From the NCBI GenBank assembly GCA_937888485.1, contig CALAQQ010000291.1:1-34925 (forward strand): a DNA stretch of 34,925 nucleotides. The letters are read 5' to 3'. Both the position numbers and the translations under genes were made by a program. Origin of the DNA: an uncultured Clostridia bacterium. Its GTDB lineage: Bacteria > Bacillota > Clostridia > Oscillospirales > Acutalibacteraceae. Of this stretch, positions 1 through 7,908 are shown in pieces. The notes below the pieces were generated by a model, which saw only the letters and a list, made by a program, of their open reading frames with translations, did not search any database and was not told the DNA's origin. Position 1 is the stretch's first letter. Every line of letters starts with the position of its first letter.

Positions 1-92
1 GCTTGTCTAGTTTGCGCCACAAGTGAATCGAGCATCTTTGAAAGATACTTTTCGCCATTGTAGGTCGCGAGAACGATGCCGATTTTCGCCAT
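1..92 (-). CDS. Glycosyltransferase family 2, N-terminal fragment
   Basis: The reverse strand from the ATG at 92-90 reads about 30 codons beginning MAKIGIVLATYNGEKYL and continuing SKMLDSLVAQT before leaving the window. The V-L-A-T-Y-N-G-E-x-Y-L signature is the first beta strand and nucleotide-sugar loop of family 2 glycosyltransferases, which transfer sugars in surface polysaccharide synthesis. Only the first tenth or so of the protein is present, so donor and acceptor cannot be told. It is divergent from the glycosyltransferase fragment starting at 186. Both probably belong to a surface-polysaccharide locus of a different organism from the rest of the contig (inferred from the join at 522-545). 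Confidence 0.7.
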   Translation of the reverse strand, partial: MAKIGIVLATYNGEKYLSKMLDSLVAQTRQ

Positions 93-101
93 ACCCTGAA
101 T

Positions 102-160
102 ATAGCAAAAACGCTTTTTTTAAGGGTGTTTGGGGCGGTTTTGAATCATGTTTTTGCTAT
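102..160. promoter_or_regulatory. Divergent promoter region with an inverted 11-base element
   Basis: The same 11-mer, GTTTTTGCTAT, occurs on the reverse strand at 112-102, followed by ATT, and on the forward strand at 150-160, followed by TATTTT. Each copy lies 10-26 bases upstream of one of the two divergent glycosyltransferase starts (92 and 186). The GCTATA/GCTATT ends could be -10 boxes of two back-to-back promoters. No good -35 box is seen, so this is tentative. Confidence 0.3.
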
Positions 161-185
161 TATTTTAATGTTTGAGGGATGTACT

Positions 186-545
186 ATGAGCCTTGCGAAA
201 GTCCTTTTTGTTTGTGATAAAAATGAGTGTACCAGTTTCGGGCGATTGACGCTGAATCTGGTCAAGGCGGTTTCGGGAAAATACGATGTCCATGTACTCT
301 GGCTCAAGACTCCCAAGTTTTTTGGCGATGCCGCTAAAACGAATGCGGCGACTTCGCAAGATTCAAATTATGTATCCCACGAAGTGTGGGCGAAATCGCT
401 CTATACGGGGTATTTGAGTTTCCGTTCTCCGCTAAAAAAGATAGTCAAGAAAATTCAGCCTAAGATTGTTTTCTTTATTCGGCCGGAACTAGGGTTCTTG
501 GTACCGGTGGTGAAGGGCCGTGCAAAGACGGTCATGTTCGTGCAC
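186..545 (+). CDS. Glycosyltransferase family 4-like N-terminal fragment, cut by a chimeric join
   Basis: Start chosen at the ATG at 186, with GAGGGA at 174-179; an in-frame ATG at 126 lacks a ribosome site. The protein begins MSLAKVLFVCDKNECTSFG and contains YDVHVLWLK and a KIVFFIRPELGFLVP segment. This resembles the N-terminal Rossmann half of GT-B (family 4) glycosyltransferases, which bind the acceptor. After about 120 residues the reading frame passes without a stop into V-ATPase subunit B, so the catalytic C-terminal half is missing. The 369-residue open frame (126-1235) should not be treated as one natural protein. Assignment to family 4 rests on general pattern only. Confidence 0.6.
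522..545. other. Probable chimeric assembly junction
   Basis: Residues encoded here read AKTVMFVH. That string suits both the glycosyltransferase on the left, where family 4 enzymes commonly have A-K-T-V-x-F-V-H-D at this point, and V-ATPase subunit B on the right, which has T-V-M-F-V-H-T-A-x-D-P. A shared stretch of about 20 bases is what a short-overlap or k-mer join would use. Left of it are two divergent glycosyltransferases; right of it is the last half of subunit B in a normal V-ATPase gene order. A true gene fusion is far less likely because both parents are truncated. Confidence 0.7.
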
Positions 546-1235
546 ACCGCGGCAGACCCCACGGTGGAGTGCATGCTCGTGCCCGACGTCTCGCTCGCCG
601 TCGCCGAGAAGTTCGCGCTCGCGGGCAAAGATGTGCTCGTTCTTCTCACCGACATGACGAACTTTGCCGATGCAATGAAAGAAATCGCCATCACTCAGGA
701 ACAGGTTCCCTCAAACCGCGGATATCCCGGCGACCTTTATTCACAGCTTGCATCACGATATGAAAAGGCTGTTGACTTTGACGATTCGGGTTCCGTTACC
801 GTTCTTGCGGTCACAACAATGCCCGGCGATGACGTAACTCATCCCGTTCCCGATAATACGGGTTACATCACCGAAGGTCAGTATTATCTCAAAGGCGGAC
901 GAATTGAGCCTTTCGGTTCACTTTCACGACTCAAGCAGAATGTCAATGGCAAAACCCGTAAAGACCACCGTGCACTCATGGATGCAATGATCCGCATGTA
1001 TTCTTCCTACAAAGAAACACTGGAAAAGAAAAACATGGGCTTTGCAATGTCACGCTGGGACGGTAAATTACTGAAATACGGTCAGCTTTTCGAAAATAAG
1101 CTCATGGATTTGTCGGTCAACCTTTCTCTCGAAGAAGCTCTCGACCTCGGATGGGAAATCCTTGCAGAATGTTTCGAAAAAGATGAAACCGGCATAAAAT
1201 CCGACCTTACAGACGAATTCTGGAAAGCTAAGTAA
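528..1235 (+). CDS. ntpB: V-type ATP synthase subunit B, C-terminal part (5' end missing)
   Basis: About 235 residues match the C-terminal half of the non-catalytic B subunit of bacterial V/A-type ATPases, which alternates with subunit A in the soluble head. Recognisable blocks are HTAADPTVE, VLVLLTDMTNFADAMKE, the strongly conserved PSNRGYPGDLYSQLASRYE, TMPGDDVTHPVPDNTGYITEGQ, and GSLSRLKQ near the nucleotide interface. Whole B subunits are about 430-470 residues; the first half has been replaced by unrelated sequence at the junction near 522-545. It is followed 11 bases later by subunit D, the usual B-D-I-K order. Codons from about 546 to 640 are unusually GC-rich (for example GCG CTC GCG GGC) compared with the rest of the gene. 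Confidence 0.9.
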   Translation, partial: TVMFVHTAADPTVECMLVPDVSLAVAEKFALAGKDVLVLLTDMTNFADAMKEIAITQEQVPSNRGYPGDLYSQLASRYEKAVDFDDSGSVTVLAVTTMPGDDVTHPVPDNTGYITEGQYYLKGGRIEPFGSLSRLKQNVNGKTRKDHRALMDAMIRMYSSYKETLEKKNMGFAMSRWDGKLLKYGQLFENKLMDLSVNLSLEEALDLGWEILAECFEKDETGIKSDLTDEFWKAK

Positions 1236-1246
1236 GGAGGATAACG

Positions 1247-1879
1247 GTGGCAAAAATCAAACTGACTAAAAACGAGTTAAAGATACAGAAAGATGCCCTC
1301 AAAATGTATCGGAGATATTTGCCTACTCTGACACTCAAAAAACAGCAGCTTCAGGCGGAAATACGCACCATTGAAGCAAAAGCTCAGGCGGTAAGAAAAG
1401 AGAGAGAAAACCTTGAAAAAGGTTTTGCTTCATGGATTGCCGTTTTCAGCGAAACAGACGCTTTCCCCGACGGAATAATCAGCGTAAAAAATATCCGTAA
1501 GGGTGTGGGAAACATCGCAGGCGTCACCATTCCCGTTTATGAAGGTGCGGATTTCTCCCGAGGAGATTACGATTTATATGAAACCCCGCTCTGGGTTGAC
1601 ATTGCCGCAAACCATATGGAAAAAGCCATGTCGCTCGACCTTGAAGCGGAAGTGTTGGATGAGCAGGTCATACTGCTTGAGCAGGAGCTTCGTGCAACCT
1701 CACAGAGAGTCAACCTGTTCGAAAAGGTCAAAATCCCCGAAACAGAAAACAACATCAAGAAAATATCAATTTACATGGCGGACCAGCAGGTAAGCGCCGT
1801 TGTCCGTTCAAAAATTTCAAAACGCAAAATTGCGGCACGCAATGAATTATCTCCCGAAACGGAGGTGTGCTCATTATGA
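1247..1879 (+). CDS. ntpD: V-type ATP synthase subunit D (central stalk)
   Basis: Subunit D is the long coiled-coil rotor shaft that transmits rotation between the A3B3 head and the membrane ring. The protein has 210 residues, normal for the family. It starts at GTG 1247, with AAGGAGG at 1234-1240. The N-terminus KIKLTKNELKIQKDALKMYRR is the expected first shaft helix, and a second long helix rich in E, Q and L (LEAEVLDEQVILLEQELRAT) lies near residues 135-165, making the antiparallel pair. The family-typical VNLFEKVKIPE motif follows. It overlaps subunit I by an ATGA at 1876-1879, so the two are probably translationally coupled. Confidence 0.92.
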   Translation: MAKIKLTKNELKIQKDALKMYRRYLPTLTLKKQQLQAEIRTIEAKAQAVRKERENLEKGFASWIAVFSETDAFPDGIISVKNIRKGVGNIAGVTIPVYEGADFSRGDYDLYETPLWVDIAANHMEKAMSLDLEAEVLDEQVILLEQELRATSQRVNLFEKVKIPETENNIKKISIYMADQQVSAVVRSKISKRKIAARNELSPETEVCSL

Positions 1880-3798
1880 TAGTGCCCATGAAAAAAGTTT
1901 CTCTCATAATTATGGGAGATAAAAAATCCGAAACACTCGGAAAGCTCCGTAAGCTCGGCATTCTTCACATCGAAGCCGTTGAAGGCTCTGGTAAAAAACT
2001 TGAAGAGCTTAAAGAAAGAGTTGCACTGCTCGAAAGTGCGCTTTTCAGCATATCGGAAAAGAAAAACAAAAAGATAAAGCAAGAAAACGCCGATGTCGAA
2101 AAAGCAATTTCCGTATCAGAGGAAATCGTCACTCTCGGCGAAGAAAAAAAGCAGTGCACGGCAGAAAAAATCGCTCTCGGTGCGGAGCTTGACCGTCTTG
2201 CCGACTGGGGCGAAATCGACCCGGTCGAAATCATTGCTTTAGCCGAAAACGGCATTGATGTTTCGCTTTATGAAATGCCGAAATCGGAATATGATAAGCT
2301 CGGTGAAAGCGTAAAAACCCTGCCTTTCAAGAAGACGAAATCATCTGTAAAATTCCTGTTAATCAAATCGGGTCTTGAAGGCGAAAACGAGGCTGTTGAA
2401 TCATTAAAATCCTACCGATTTGAAATGCCTGCATCATCAACAAACGAAATAAGGCAAAAAACCGAAGTTCTGAACAATCGCATCAATGAGATTGATGAAA
2501 AAATTTCTTCTTTCGCAAGCTATACCGACAGCATAAAAAAAGCAATCGGATTCTGTGAAAAAGAAATCGAATTTGAGGTTTATGCCACGGGAATGGCAAA
2601 CGAAAATCTGTCGGATGACGGAAAATCCGTAGCATATTTCACGGGTTATGTTGAAGCAGAAAATCTTGAACGCCTCAAACAGACCGCAAAGGAAAACTCA
2701 TGGGGTCTTCTCGTTGAAGAACCGACCGAGGAAGATAACGTACCCACAAAACTTAAAAACAACAAGTTCGTAAGTCTTATCTATCCTCTGACCGACTTTC
2801 TCGGCACTGTTCCGGGATATTTCGAATATGATATTTCGGGTTGGTTCCTGGGATTCATTCTCATATTCTTCGGAATTATCTTCGGTGACGGCGGTTACGG
2901 ACTTCTCATTTCTGCCGTTACGGGAATACTGATTGCAAAATCGGTTGCATCAAAGAAAAAAGTTCCGCCCGCATTTTTGCTTATCGGACTTTTCGGTCTG
3001 TCAACAATTCTCTGGGGAACGCTGACATGCACCTGGTTCGGTCTTTCTCCCGAACAGTTGCCTGAATGGCTTGGCAAATTATCGATACCCGTTATTTCCA
3101 ACGTTTACGCCGATAAAATCTGGTATCCGCCATGGACAAACGGAGAATACGGTCTTACTACCGCACAGAATCTTCAGATATTCTGCTTCTCGCTCGCTCT
3201 TATCCAGCTCACCGTGGCACACATCAAGGTTGCTGCACGAAACAGAAAATCAATAAAGATTCTCGGAGATATCGGTTCAATAATGCAGCTTATCGGCATA
3301 TTTTATGTTGTGCTGAGCTTCGTTGTAAATGCCGAAGTTTTCAGCTTCGGACTTGTATTGGGCGGTGTTCCCGTCGGAACAGTTGCCCTCATCATGGTTA
3401 TAGCAGGCTTCGTTATGAGCTTCGTATTCTCGAACTACGAAGGAAGCATCGTCAAATCAATCCTCGAAAGCCTCAAGAACATCGTTTCCGTTCTTCTCGG
3501 CGTTGTCAATGTTTTCTCGGATATAGTTTCGTATATACGCCTTTGGGCGGTAGGTCTTGCAGGTGCGGCAATATCCGCAACCGTCAACGAGCTTGCAAGT
3601 CCCCTGCTCGGCAATTTCCTGTTTATGATTATTGCGATTGTGCTTCTCGCGTTCGGTCACGGACTGAATATGATACTGAATGTTCTGTCGGTTATTGTTC
3701 ACGGAATCAGACTCAACACATTGGAGTTTTCATCGCATCTTGATATGTCCTGGAGCGGACATAAATTCAAACCCTTTGAAGAACAAATTGAAAATTAA
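1876..3798 (+). CDS. ntpI: V-type ATP synthase subunit I (membrane stator)
   Basis: This is the a-type stator subunit carrying the ion half-channels and the peripheral-stalk anchor, 640 residues. I place the start at ATG 1876 rather than the GTG at 1867, because GGAGG at 1861-1865 is 10 bases upstream and the ATG overlaps the subunit D stop as ATGA. The first ~310 residues are soluble, rich in Lys/Glu and coiled coil. From about residue 320 there are 7-8 membrane helices, including GFILIFFGIIFGDGGYGLL. The conserved SYIRLWAVGLAGA helix carries the essential Arg (residue 555) that faces the carboxylate of subunit K. It is followed 11 bases later by subunit K. Confidence 0.92.
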   Translation: MIVPMKKVSLIIMGDKKSETLGKLRKLGILHIEAVEGSGKKLEELKERVALLESALFSISEKKNKKIKQENADVEKAISVSEEIVTLGEEKKQCTAEKIALGAELDRLADWGEIDPVEIIALAENGIDVSLYEMPKSEYDKLGESVKTLPFKKTKSSVKFLLIKSGLEGENEAVESLKSYRFEMPASSTNEIRQKTEVLNNRINEIDEKISSFASYTDSIKKAIGFCEKEIEFEVYATGMANENLSDDGKSVAYFTGYVEAENLERLKQTAKENSWGLLVEEPTEEDNVPTKLKNNKFVSLIYPLTDFLGTVPGYFEYDISGWFLGFILIFFGIIFGDGGYGLLISAVTGILIAKSVASKKKVPPAFLLIGLFGLSTILWGTLTCTWFGLSPEQLPEWLGKLSIPVISNVYADKIWYPPWTNGEYGLTTAQNLQIFCFSLALIQLTVAHIKVAARNRKSIKILGDIGSIMQLIGIFYVVLSFVVNAEVFSFGLVLGGVPVGTVALIMVIAGFVMSFVFSNYEGSIVKSILESLKNIVSVLLGVVNVFSDIVSYIRLWAVGLAGAAISATVNELASPLLGNFLFMIIAIVLLAFGHGLNMILNVLSVIVHGIRLNTLEFSSHLDMSWSGHKFKPFEEQIEN

Positions 3799-3809
3799 GG
3801 AGAGTCATT

Positions 3810-4235
3810 ATGAATTTAGGATTATTAGCAACAGCTCTGGCAATGGGCATTGCCGCAACAGGCTCTGCAATCGGCATCGGCATTGCAGGTCAGGCATCAA
3901 TCGGCGCATGGAAAAAATGCTACATGAGCAACAAGGCTGCACCCTTCATTCTTACCGTTTTTGCAGGTGCACCCCTTACACAGACCATCTACGGCTTCCT
4001 TCTTATGCAGCAGATGAGTTCATCAACCGCAGACCCCGCATTCCTTTTCGGTCTCGGCATCGCTTCAGGTGTTGCAATGGCGGTTTCAGCCGTTGTCCAG
4101 GGTAAAGCAGGCGCCGCAGGTGCAGATGCACTCGCTGAAACAGGCAAGGGCTTCTCACAGTACATCACCGTTGTCGGTCTTTGCGAAACAGTTGCACTTT
4201 TCGCACTCGTTTTCAGCATGGTCGCTCTCGGATAA
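3810..4235 (+). CDS. ntpK: V-type ATP synthase subunit K (rotor ring proteolipid), likely Na+-binding
   Basis: This is the membrane rotor subunit: 141 residues forming four hydrophobic helices as two fused hairpins. The ion-binding carboxylate is Glu126 in VGLCETVALF; the equivalent place in the first hairpin has Gln58 instead. The set Thr57-Gln58 (PLTQTIYGF), Gln97 (VVQGKAGAAG) and Glu126 corresponds to the Thr64, Gln65, Gln110 and Glu139 sodium ligands of Enterococcus hirae NtpK, so Na+ coupling is likely (inference from conserved ligands). Ribosome site AAGGAGAG lies just upstream of the ATG. It is the last gene of the operon and is followed by a strong terminator. Confidence 0.92.
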   Translation: MNLGLLATALAMGIAATGSAIGIGIAGQASIGAWKKCYMSNKAAPFILTVFAGAPLTQTIYGFLLMQQMSSSTADPAFLFGLGIASGVAMAVSAVVQGKAGAAGADALAETGKGFSQYITVVGLCETVALFALVFSMVALG

Positions 4236-4272
4236 ACTGTTTTATTCATTTATAAAACAAATATGTTCCATC

Positions 4273-4304
4273 AAACCGTTTCACTTTTTGTGAAGCGGTT
4301 TTTT
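4273..4304 (+). terminator. Rho-independent terminator of the V-ATPase operon
   Basis: AAACCGTTTCAC pairs with GTGAAGCGGTTT (12 bp, one G-T pair) around a TTTTT loop, followed by a T run. It lies 38 bases after ntpK. A nearly identical hairpin with shared flanks occurs at 21351-21383. Confidence 0.9.
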
Positions 4305-4355
4305 ATTTTAAACTTTCAAATAAAAATGTTTTGCCATTGCATTTTATTAAAAATA

Positions 4356-4384
4356 TTGACATCCGCTTGTACTCGTGCTAAATT
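4356..4384 (+). promoter_or_regulatory. Promoter upstream of the TetR gene
   Basis: A perfect TTGACA (4356-4361) is followed after 17 bases by TAAATT (4379-4384), which has an extended -10 TG at 4376-4377. An overlapping TATAAT (4384-4389) is too far from the -35 box. No obvious palindromic TetR operator is visible here. Confidence 0.6.
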
Positions 4385-4424
4385 ATAATCAGTATAAACG
4401 CAGTAAACCTTTGAAGGAGGTATT

Positions 4425-5087
4425 ATGGCGAAGAAAGAGAAAACAAAAGATAAAATAATCCGCGTTTCAACCCGAATGTTTCTTGAGTACGGTTACACAG
4501 CTTCAAGTGTAAAAATGGTCTGCGATGAGCTTGGGATAAGTAAAGGCAATTACACGTTTTATTTTTCATCAAAAGATGACATTCTTGCGGTGCTCACGGA
4601 TTTGCTGTGCAAGTTTCAGTGGAAAATAATAAAAGAGGTAGCAGATGACGGTATAAATTCGTTGCTTGCCCTTTGTTTTGAGCTGATGTCAATGGCTGCA
4701 GCCTGTGAAGAAAGTGAGGTCGCAAAAGACTTTTTTATTTCAACTTATCAGAGTCCGAAATGCCTTGAAATCATCCATAAAAATGATACCGCACGTGCAA
4801 AAGAAGTCTTTGCGGAATACTGTACCGATTGGACAGATGAGCAATTCAAAGAAGCGGAAATTCTTGTTGCAGGTATTGAACACGCAACTCTTAACGCCAT
4901 TGATAAAACCGTACCGCTCGAAACACGGATTTCGGGAGCGTTGAACACCGTCATGACAATTTACAACGTACCGGAAGAAACACGAAAAATAAAAATCAAC
5001 AAGGTTCTTGCAATGGATTACCGTTCAATCGGCAAACAAATTTTCAAAGAATTCAAAGAATATGTTGAAAAGGCGAATGCTTTTTAA
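4425..5087 (+). CDS. TetR/AcrR-family transcriptional regulator
   Basis: Protein of 220 residues with an N-terminal TetR helix-turn-helix at about residues 8-52: KDKIIRVSTRMFLEYGYTASSV, then MVCDELGISKGNYTFYFSSKDDIL, where the classic GxSKGxxYxYF motif reads GISKGNYTFYF. The rest is all-helical and would hold the ligand pocket and dimer interface; no ligand can be deduced. It has its own promoter and a GAAGGAGG ribosome site. The 5'-nucleotidase gene starts only 44 bases downstream on the same strand with no terminator between. It is therefore likely co-transcribed with, and may autoregulate, that gene. Confidence 0.88.
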   Translation: MAKKEKTKDKIIRVSTRMFLEYGYTASSVKMVCDELGISKGNYTFYFSSKDDILAVLTDLLCKFQWKIIKEVADDGINSLLALCFELMSMAAACEESEVAKDFFISTYQSPKCLEIIHKNDTARAKEVFAEYCTDWTDEQFKEAEILVAGIEHATLNAIDKTVPLETRISGALNTVMTIYNVPEETRKIKINKVLAMDYRSIGKQIFKEFKEYVEKANAF

Positions 5088-5131
5088 ATACGAAATTTTT
5101 ATAACAGGTCATCTTCAAGGAGGTTAACCAA

Positions 5132-7840
5132 ATGAAAAAGATTTTATCAGTCACTCTTGCGGTCATAATGATTGCTGCAACTATTCCGTTTGCCTTTGCA
5201 ACGGAAAAGGACACGGTTATTCTTTACACAAACGATGTTCATTGTGCAATCGAAGATTATGCGGTGCTCGCAGCTTACAGAGCAGAGCTTTTGACACAGG
5301 GTCACAATGTTATAACCGTTGATGCGGGCGATGCAATTCAGGGCGAAGTTATCGGTTCATTGACCGAAGGCGAAGCTGTTGTTGACATTATGAACTCTGT
5401 CGGATACGATTACGCCGTTCCGGGCAACCACGAATTTGATTACGGCATGGAAGTTTTCCTTGACCTTGCGCAGAACAAAGCCGAATACGAATATATCAGT
5501 TCCAATTTCTATTATCTTCCCGCTAATTCTCCTGTGCTTAAACCCTATGCAGTCAAGGATTTCGGAGGTTATCAGATTGCTTTTGTGGGCATTTCAACCC
5601 CGGATACAGTCACCTCAACAACTCCCGAATATTTCAAGGATGAAAACGGGAATTTTATTTACGGATTTCCGACTTATCCCGACGGATTGACAAATGATGA
5701 CCTTTATAACAACATTCAGGGAAGCGTTGACAAAGCGATTAATGACGGCGCGGATTATGTTGTTGCGGTAGGTCATGCAGGGATTATCGGTTCAAATGAC
5801 GGTTGGAAATCAAGCGATATCATTGCCAATACCGACGGTATAGACTGTTTCATTGATGCTCATTCTCATGAAACGACGGAAAAAGCAGTCTATAAAAACA
5901 AAAATAACGAAGATGTTTTCCTTACATCAACGGGTGATAAGTTTTCAAACTTCGGTGCGCTCACAATCAGCGGTGATAATATGAGCTTTGAACTCATAAA
6001 TCCCGATAACGTTTCCGTTGAAACAATGTCGGGAAACACAAAAACTGTTTACAACACCGTCAAATCAAAGATTGACGGCTACAATGAAGAAATAGAATAT
6101 CTCTATGATGAAATAGGCACGTCAGAAGCAAAACTTATTGTTTACGGTGACGACGGAAGCAGAGTTGTAAGAAAAAGAGAAACCAACGCAGGCGATTTTG
6201 TTGCCGATGCCTACCGTTCAGTAACAGGCTCAGACGTTGCAATAGCCAACGGCGGCGGAATACGCGCTGACGTTGAAAAAGGCAGTGTTTCAAGAAAGAA
6301 TCTTATGGATGTTAATGCGTTCAACAACAACATGTGCGTTCTTGAAGTTACGGGTCAGCAGATTATTGACATACTTGAACACGGTGCACGCAAGTGCCCC
6401 GAAGAACTCGGCAGCTTTTTCCAGGTTTCGGGCATGACATTCGAAATTCATACATACAGAGAAACTCCCATTGTTACTGATCAGCTTGGTAATTTTATCG
6501 AAGTTGACGAAACAATGGAACGCAGAGTTCAGAATGTCTGCATCGGCGGTGAGCCCGTTGACCTTGAAAAAAACTATACACTCACAGGTAGCACATATGT
6601 ACTTCTTCAGGGCGGCGACGGACTTACAATGCTTGACGGTGCAAAAGTTCTTCAGCAGGAAGGATTGCCCTGTGATTCCGAAATGCTCATTAAATATTTC
6701 ACTGAAACCCTTGACGGAAAAATAACTGCCGAAGAATACGGTAATCCCGACGGTGAAGGCAGAATTGAGATTATTGATGAATCTCCCTATGCTCCCGATT
6801 ATGAAATCAGCTATGGCGATACCCTTGAAATTACCGTTGAATCCAGTATCGGCGTTTACGTTAAGTTTGTTCCCGAACAATCGGGAAAATATATTTTCAG
6901 AACCGTATCCGACGGAGTTGATACGGGCGCTTGCTTGTATGATTCAAACGGAGAAGAGGTTTTCGGCGAATATGTAGACGACACCGAAGAAAGCGCTGAT
7001 TTCCGTCTTGAATATGAATTTGAAGCAGGCAATGAATACTGTTTGGAGGTTTACACTTATTCCGAAAACACCGAAACTTTCAACCTGACTATTGATTGCG
7101 GACACGCTTTTGAAAACAACACCTGTGTTATCTGCGGCAAAATCTGCGACCATACCGAAATCGGTTTTCTCGGACTTTGCCTCTGCGGAAAGATTTTTAT
7201 GGGAACAGACATCAACACAGGCGACGAACATGAGCTTAAAGCTGAATCGTACGATGAAATTTCATGGTTCAGATTTGTTCCCGAAATAAGCGGCACATAT
7301 TCTTTCAAATCCGTATCGGGCAATCCTGAAATAGATCCTGACTGTTGCCTTTATGACGCGACAGGTGAATGGATAACAGACAGCTATGATGAAAACGGCA
7401 TGAATTTTGACCTCGTTTATTATTTTGAGGCAGGAGAAACCTATTATTTTGATGTTCACAACAATTACGGCGAAGGCACATTCAAGGTTATTCTCAGCTA
7501 TCTGACGCATACTGCCGACGACGGCAGCGAGCATGACGTTGAATTCGTTGAAGGAACGTATTCGAACTGCACAGAGAACGGTTATTCCGACGGACTTTAC
7601 TGCTCAATCTGCGATAAGTTCGTGTCGGGTCACGAAGAACTTCCGCTCGACGAATATTACCACATCGATGAAGATTTCAACGAAACGTGTGATCTTTGCG
7701 GCAAAGAAAACATTTATGATTGCGAGTGCATCTGCCACAGCGACCATTGGTTCCTGAGCATGATCTGGAAAATTGCAACTTTCTTCCACAAAATTTTCAA
7801 CGTTTTCCCTGTATGCGAATGCGGAGATTGGCATTATTAA
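5132..7840 (+). CDS. Secreted 5'-nucleotidase / 2',3'-cyclic phosphodiesterase family protein with Cys-rich C-terminal tail
   Basis: This 902-residue exported protein has a signal peptide at 1-23 (cut near AFA). The metallophosphatase domain (about 28-310) shows YTNDVH, VDAGDAIQGE, PGNHEFDYG, GHAGI and DAHSHE, the ligands of a two-metal centre. A 5'-nucleotidase C-terminal domain (about 345-530) contains ADAYRSVTGSDVAIANGGGIR, FNNNMCVLEVTG and LLQGGDGLTML. These enzymes strip phosphate from extracellular nucleotides so that nucleosides can be taken up. Two beta-rich repeats follow (about 560-654 and 696-790), both with FVPE-SG-Y-F and EAG--Y. They resemble pre-peptidase C-terminal domains. 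Cys pairs CVICG, CSICD and CDLCG lie around them. The end, from about residue 864, is CECICH, a hydrophobic/aromatic stretch, then CECGDWHY, possibly a surface-attachment module. Substrate is inferred from family only. Confidence 0.9.
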   Translation: MKKILSVTLAVIMIAATIPFAFATEKDTVILYTNDVHCAIEDYAVLAAYRAELLTQGHNVITVDAGDAIQGEVIGSLTEGEAVVDIMNSVGYDYAVPGNHEFDYGMEVFLDLAQNKAEYEYISSNFYYLPANSPVLKPYAVKDFGGYQIAFVGISTPDTVTSTTPEYFKDENGNFIYGFPTYPDGLTNDDLYNNIQGSVDKAINDGADYVVAVGHAGIIGSNDGWKSSDIIANTDGIDCFIDAHSHETTEKAVYKNKNNEDVFLTSTGDKFSNFGALTISGDNMSFELINPDNVSVETMSGNTKTVYNTVKSKIDGYNEEIEYLYDEIGTSEAKLIVYGDDGSRVVRKRETNAGDFVADAYRSVTGSDVAIANGGGIRADVEKGSVSRKNLMDVNAFNNNMCVLEVTGQQIIDILEHGARKCPEELGSFFQVSGMTFEIHTYRETPIVTDQLGNFIEVDETMERRVQNVCIGGEPVDLEKNYTLTGSTYVLLQGGDGLTMLDGAKVLQQEGLPCDSEMLIKYFTETLDGKITAEEYGNPDGEGRIEIIDESPYAPDYEISYGDTLEITVESSIGVYVKFVPEQSGKYIFRTVSDGVDTGACLYDSNGEEVFGEYVDDTEESADFRLEYEFEAGNEYCLEVYTYSENTETFNLTIDCGHAFENNTCVICGKICDHTEIGFLGLCLCGKIFMGTDINTGDEHELKAESYDEISWFRFVPEISGTYSFKSVSGNPEIDPDCCLYDATGEWITDSYDENGMNFDLVYYFEAGETYYFDVHNNYGEGTFKVILSYLTHTADDGSEHDVEFVEGTYSNCTENGYSDGLYCSICDKFVSGHEELPLDEYYHIDEDFNETCDLCGKENIYDCECICHSDHWFLSMIWKIATFFHKIFNVFPVCECGDWHY

Positions 7841-7908
7841 TTATAAAGCCATGATTGCACTAACGATTCCGTAACAAACAAAAATAAATTAAAAGAGGAG
7901 AAATCAAA

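Noticed and set aside
126..1235. A natural glycosyltransferase-V-ATPase fusion protein of 369 residues
   Set aside because: Both halves are truncated, the parts have unrelated roles and places in the cell, and the join lies in a string common to both families. A chimeric join explains it better.
3132..3743. A 203-codon forward open frame inside ntpI
   Set aside because: Wholly within a well-conserved membrane subunit in another frame. The translation is rich in Arg/Ser/Cys with no motif.
6290..6880. A 196-codon reverse open frame inside the 5'-nucleotidase gene
   Set aside because: Antisense to conserved nucleotidase domain sequence, with no ribosome site and Phe/Asn-rich composition of an antisense shadow.
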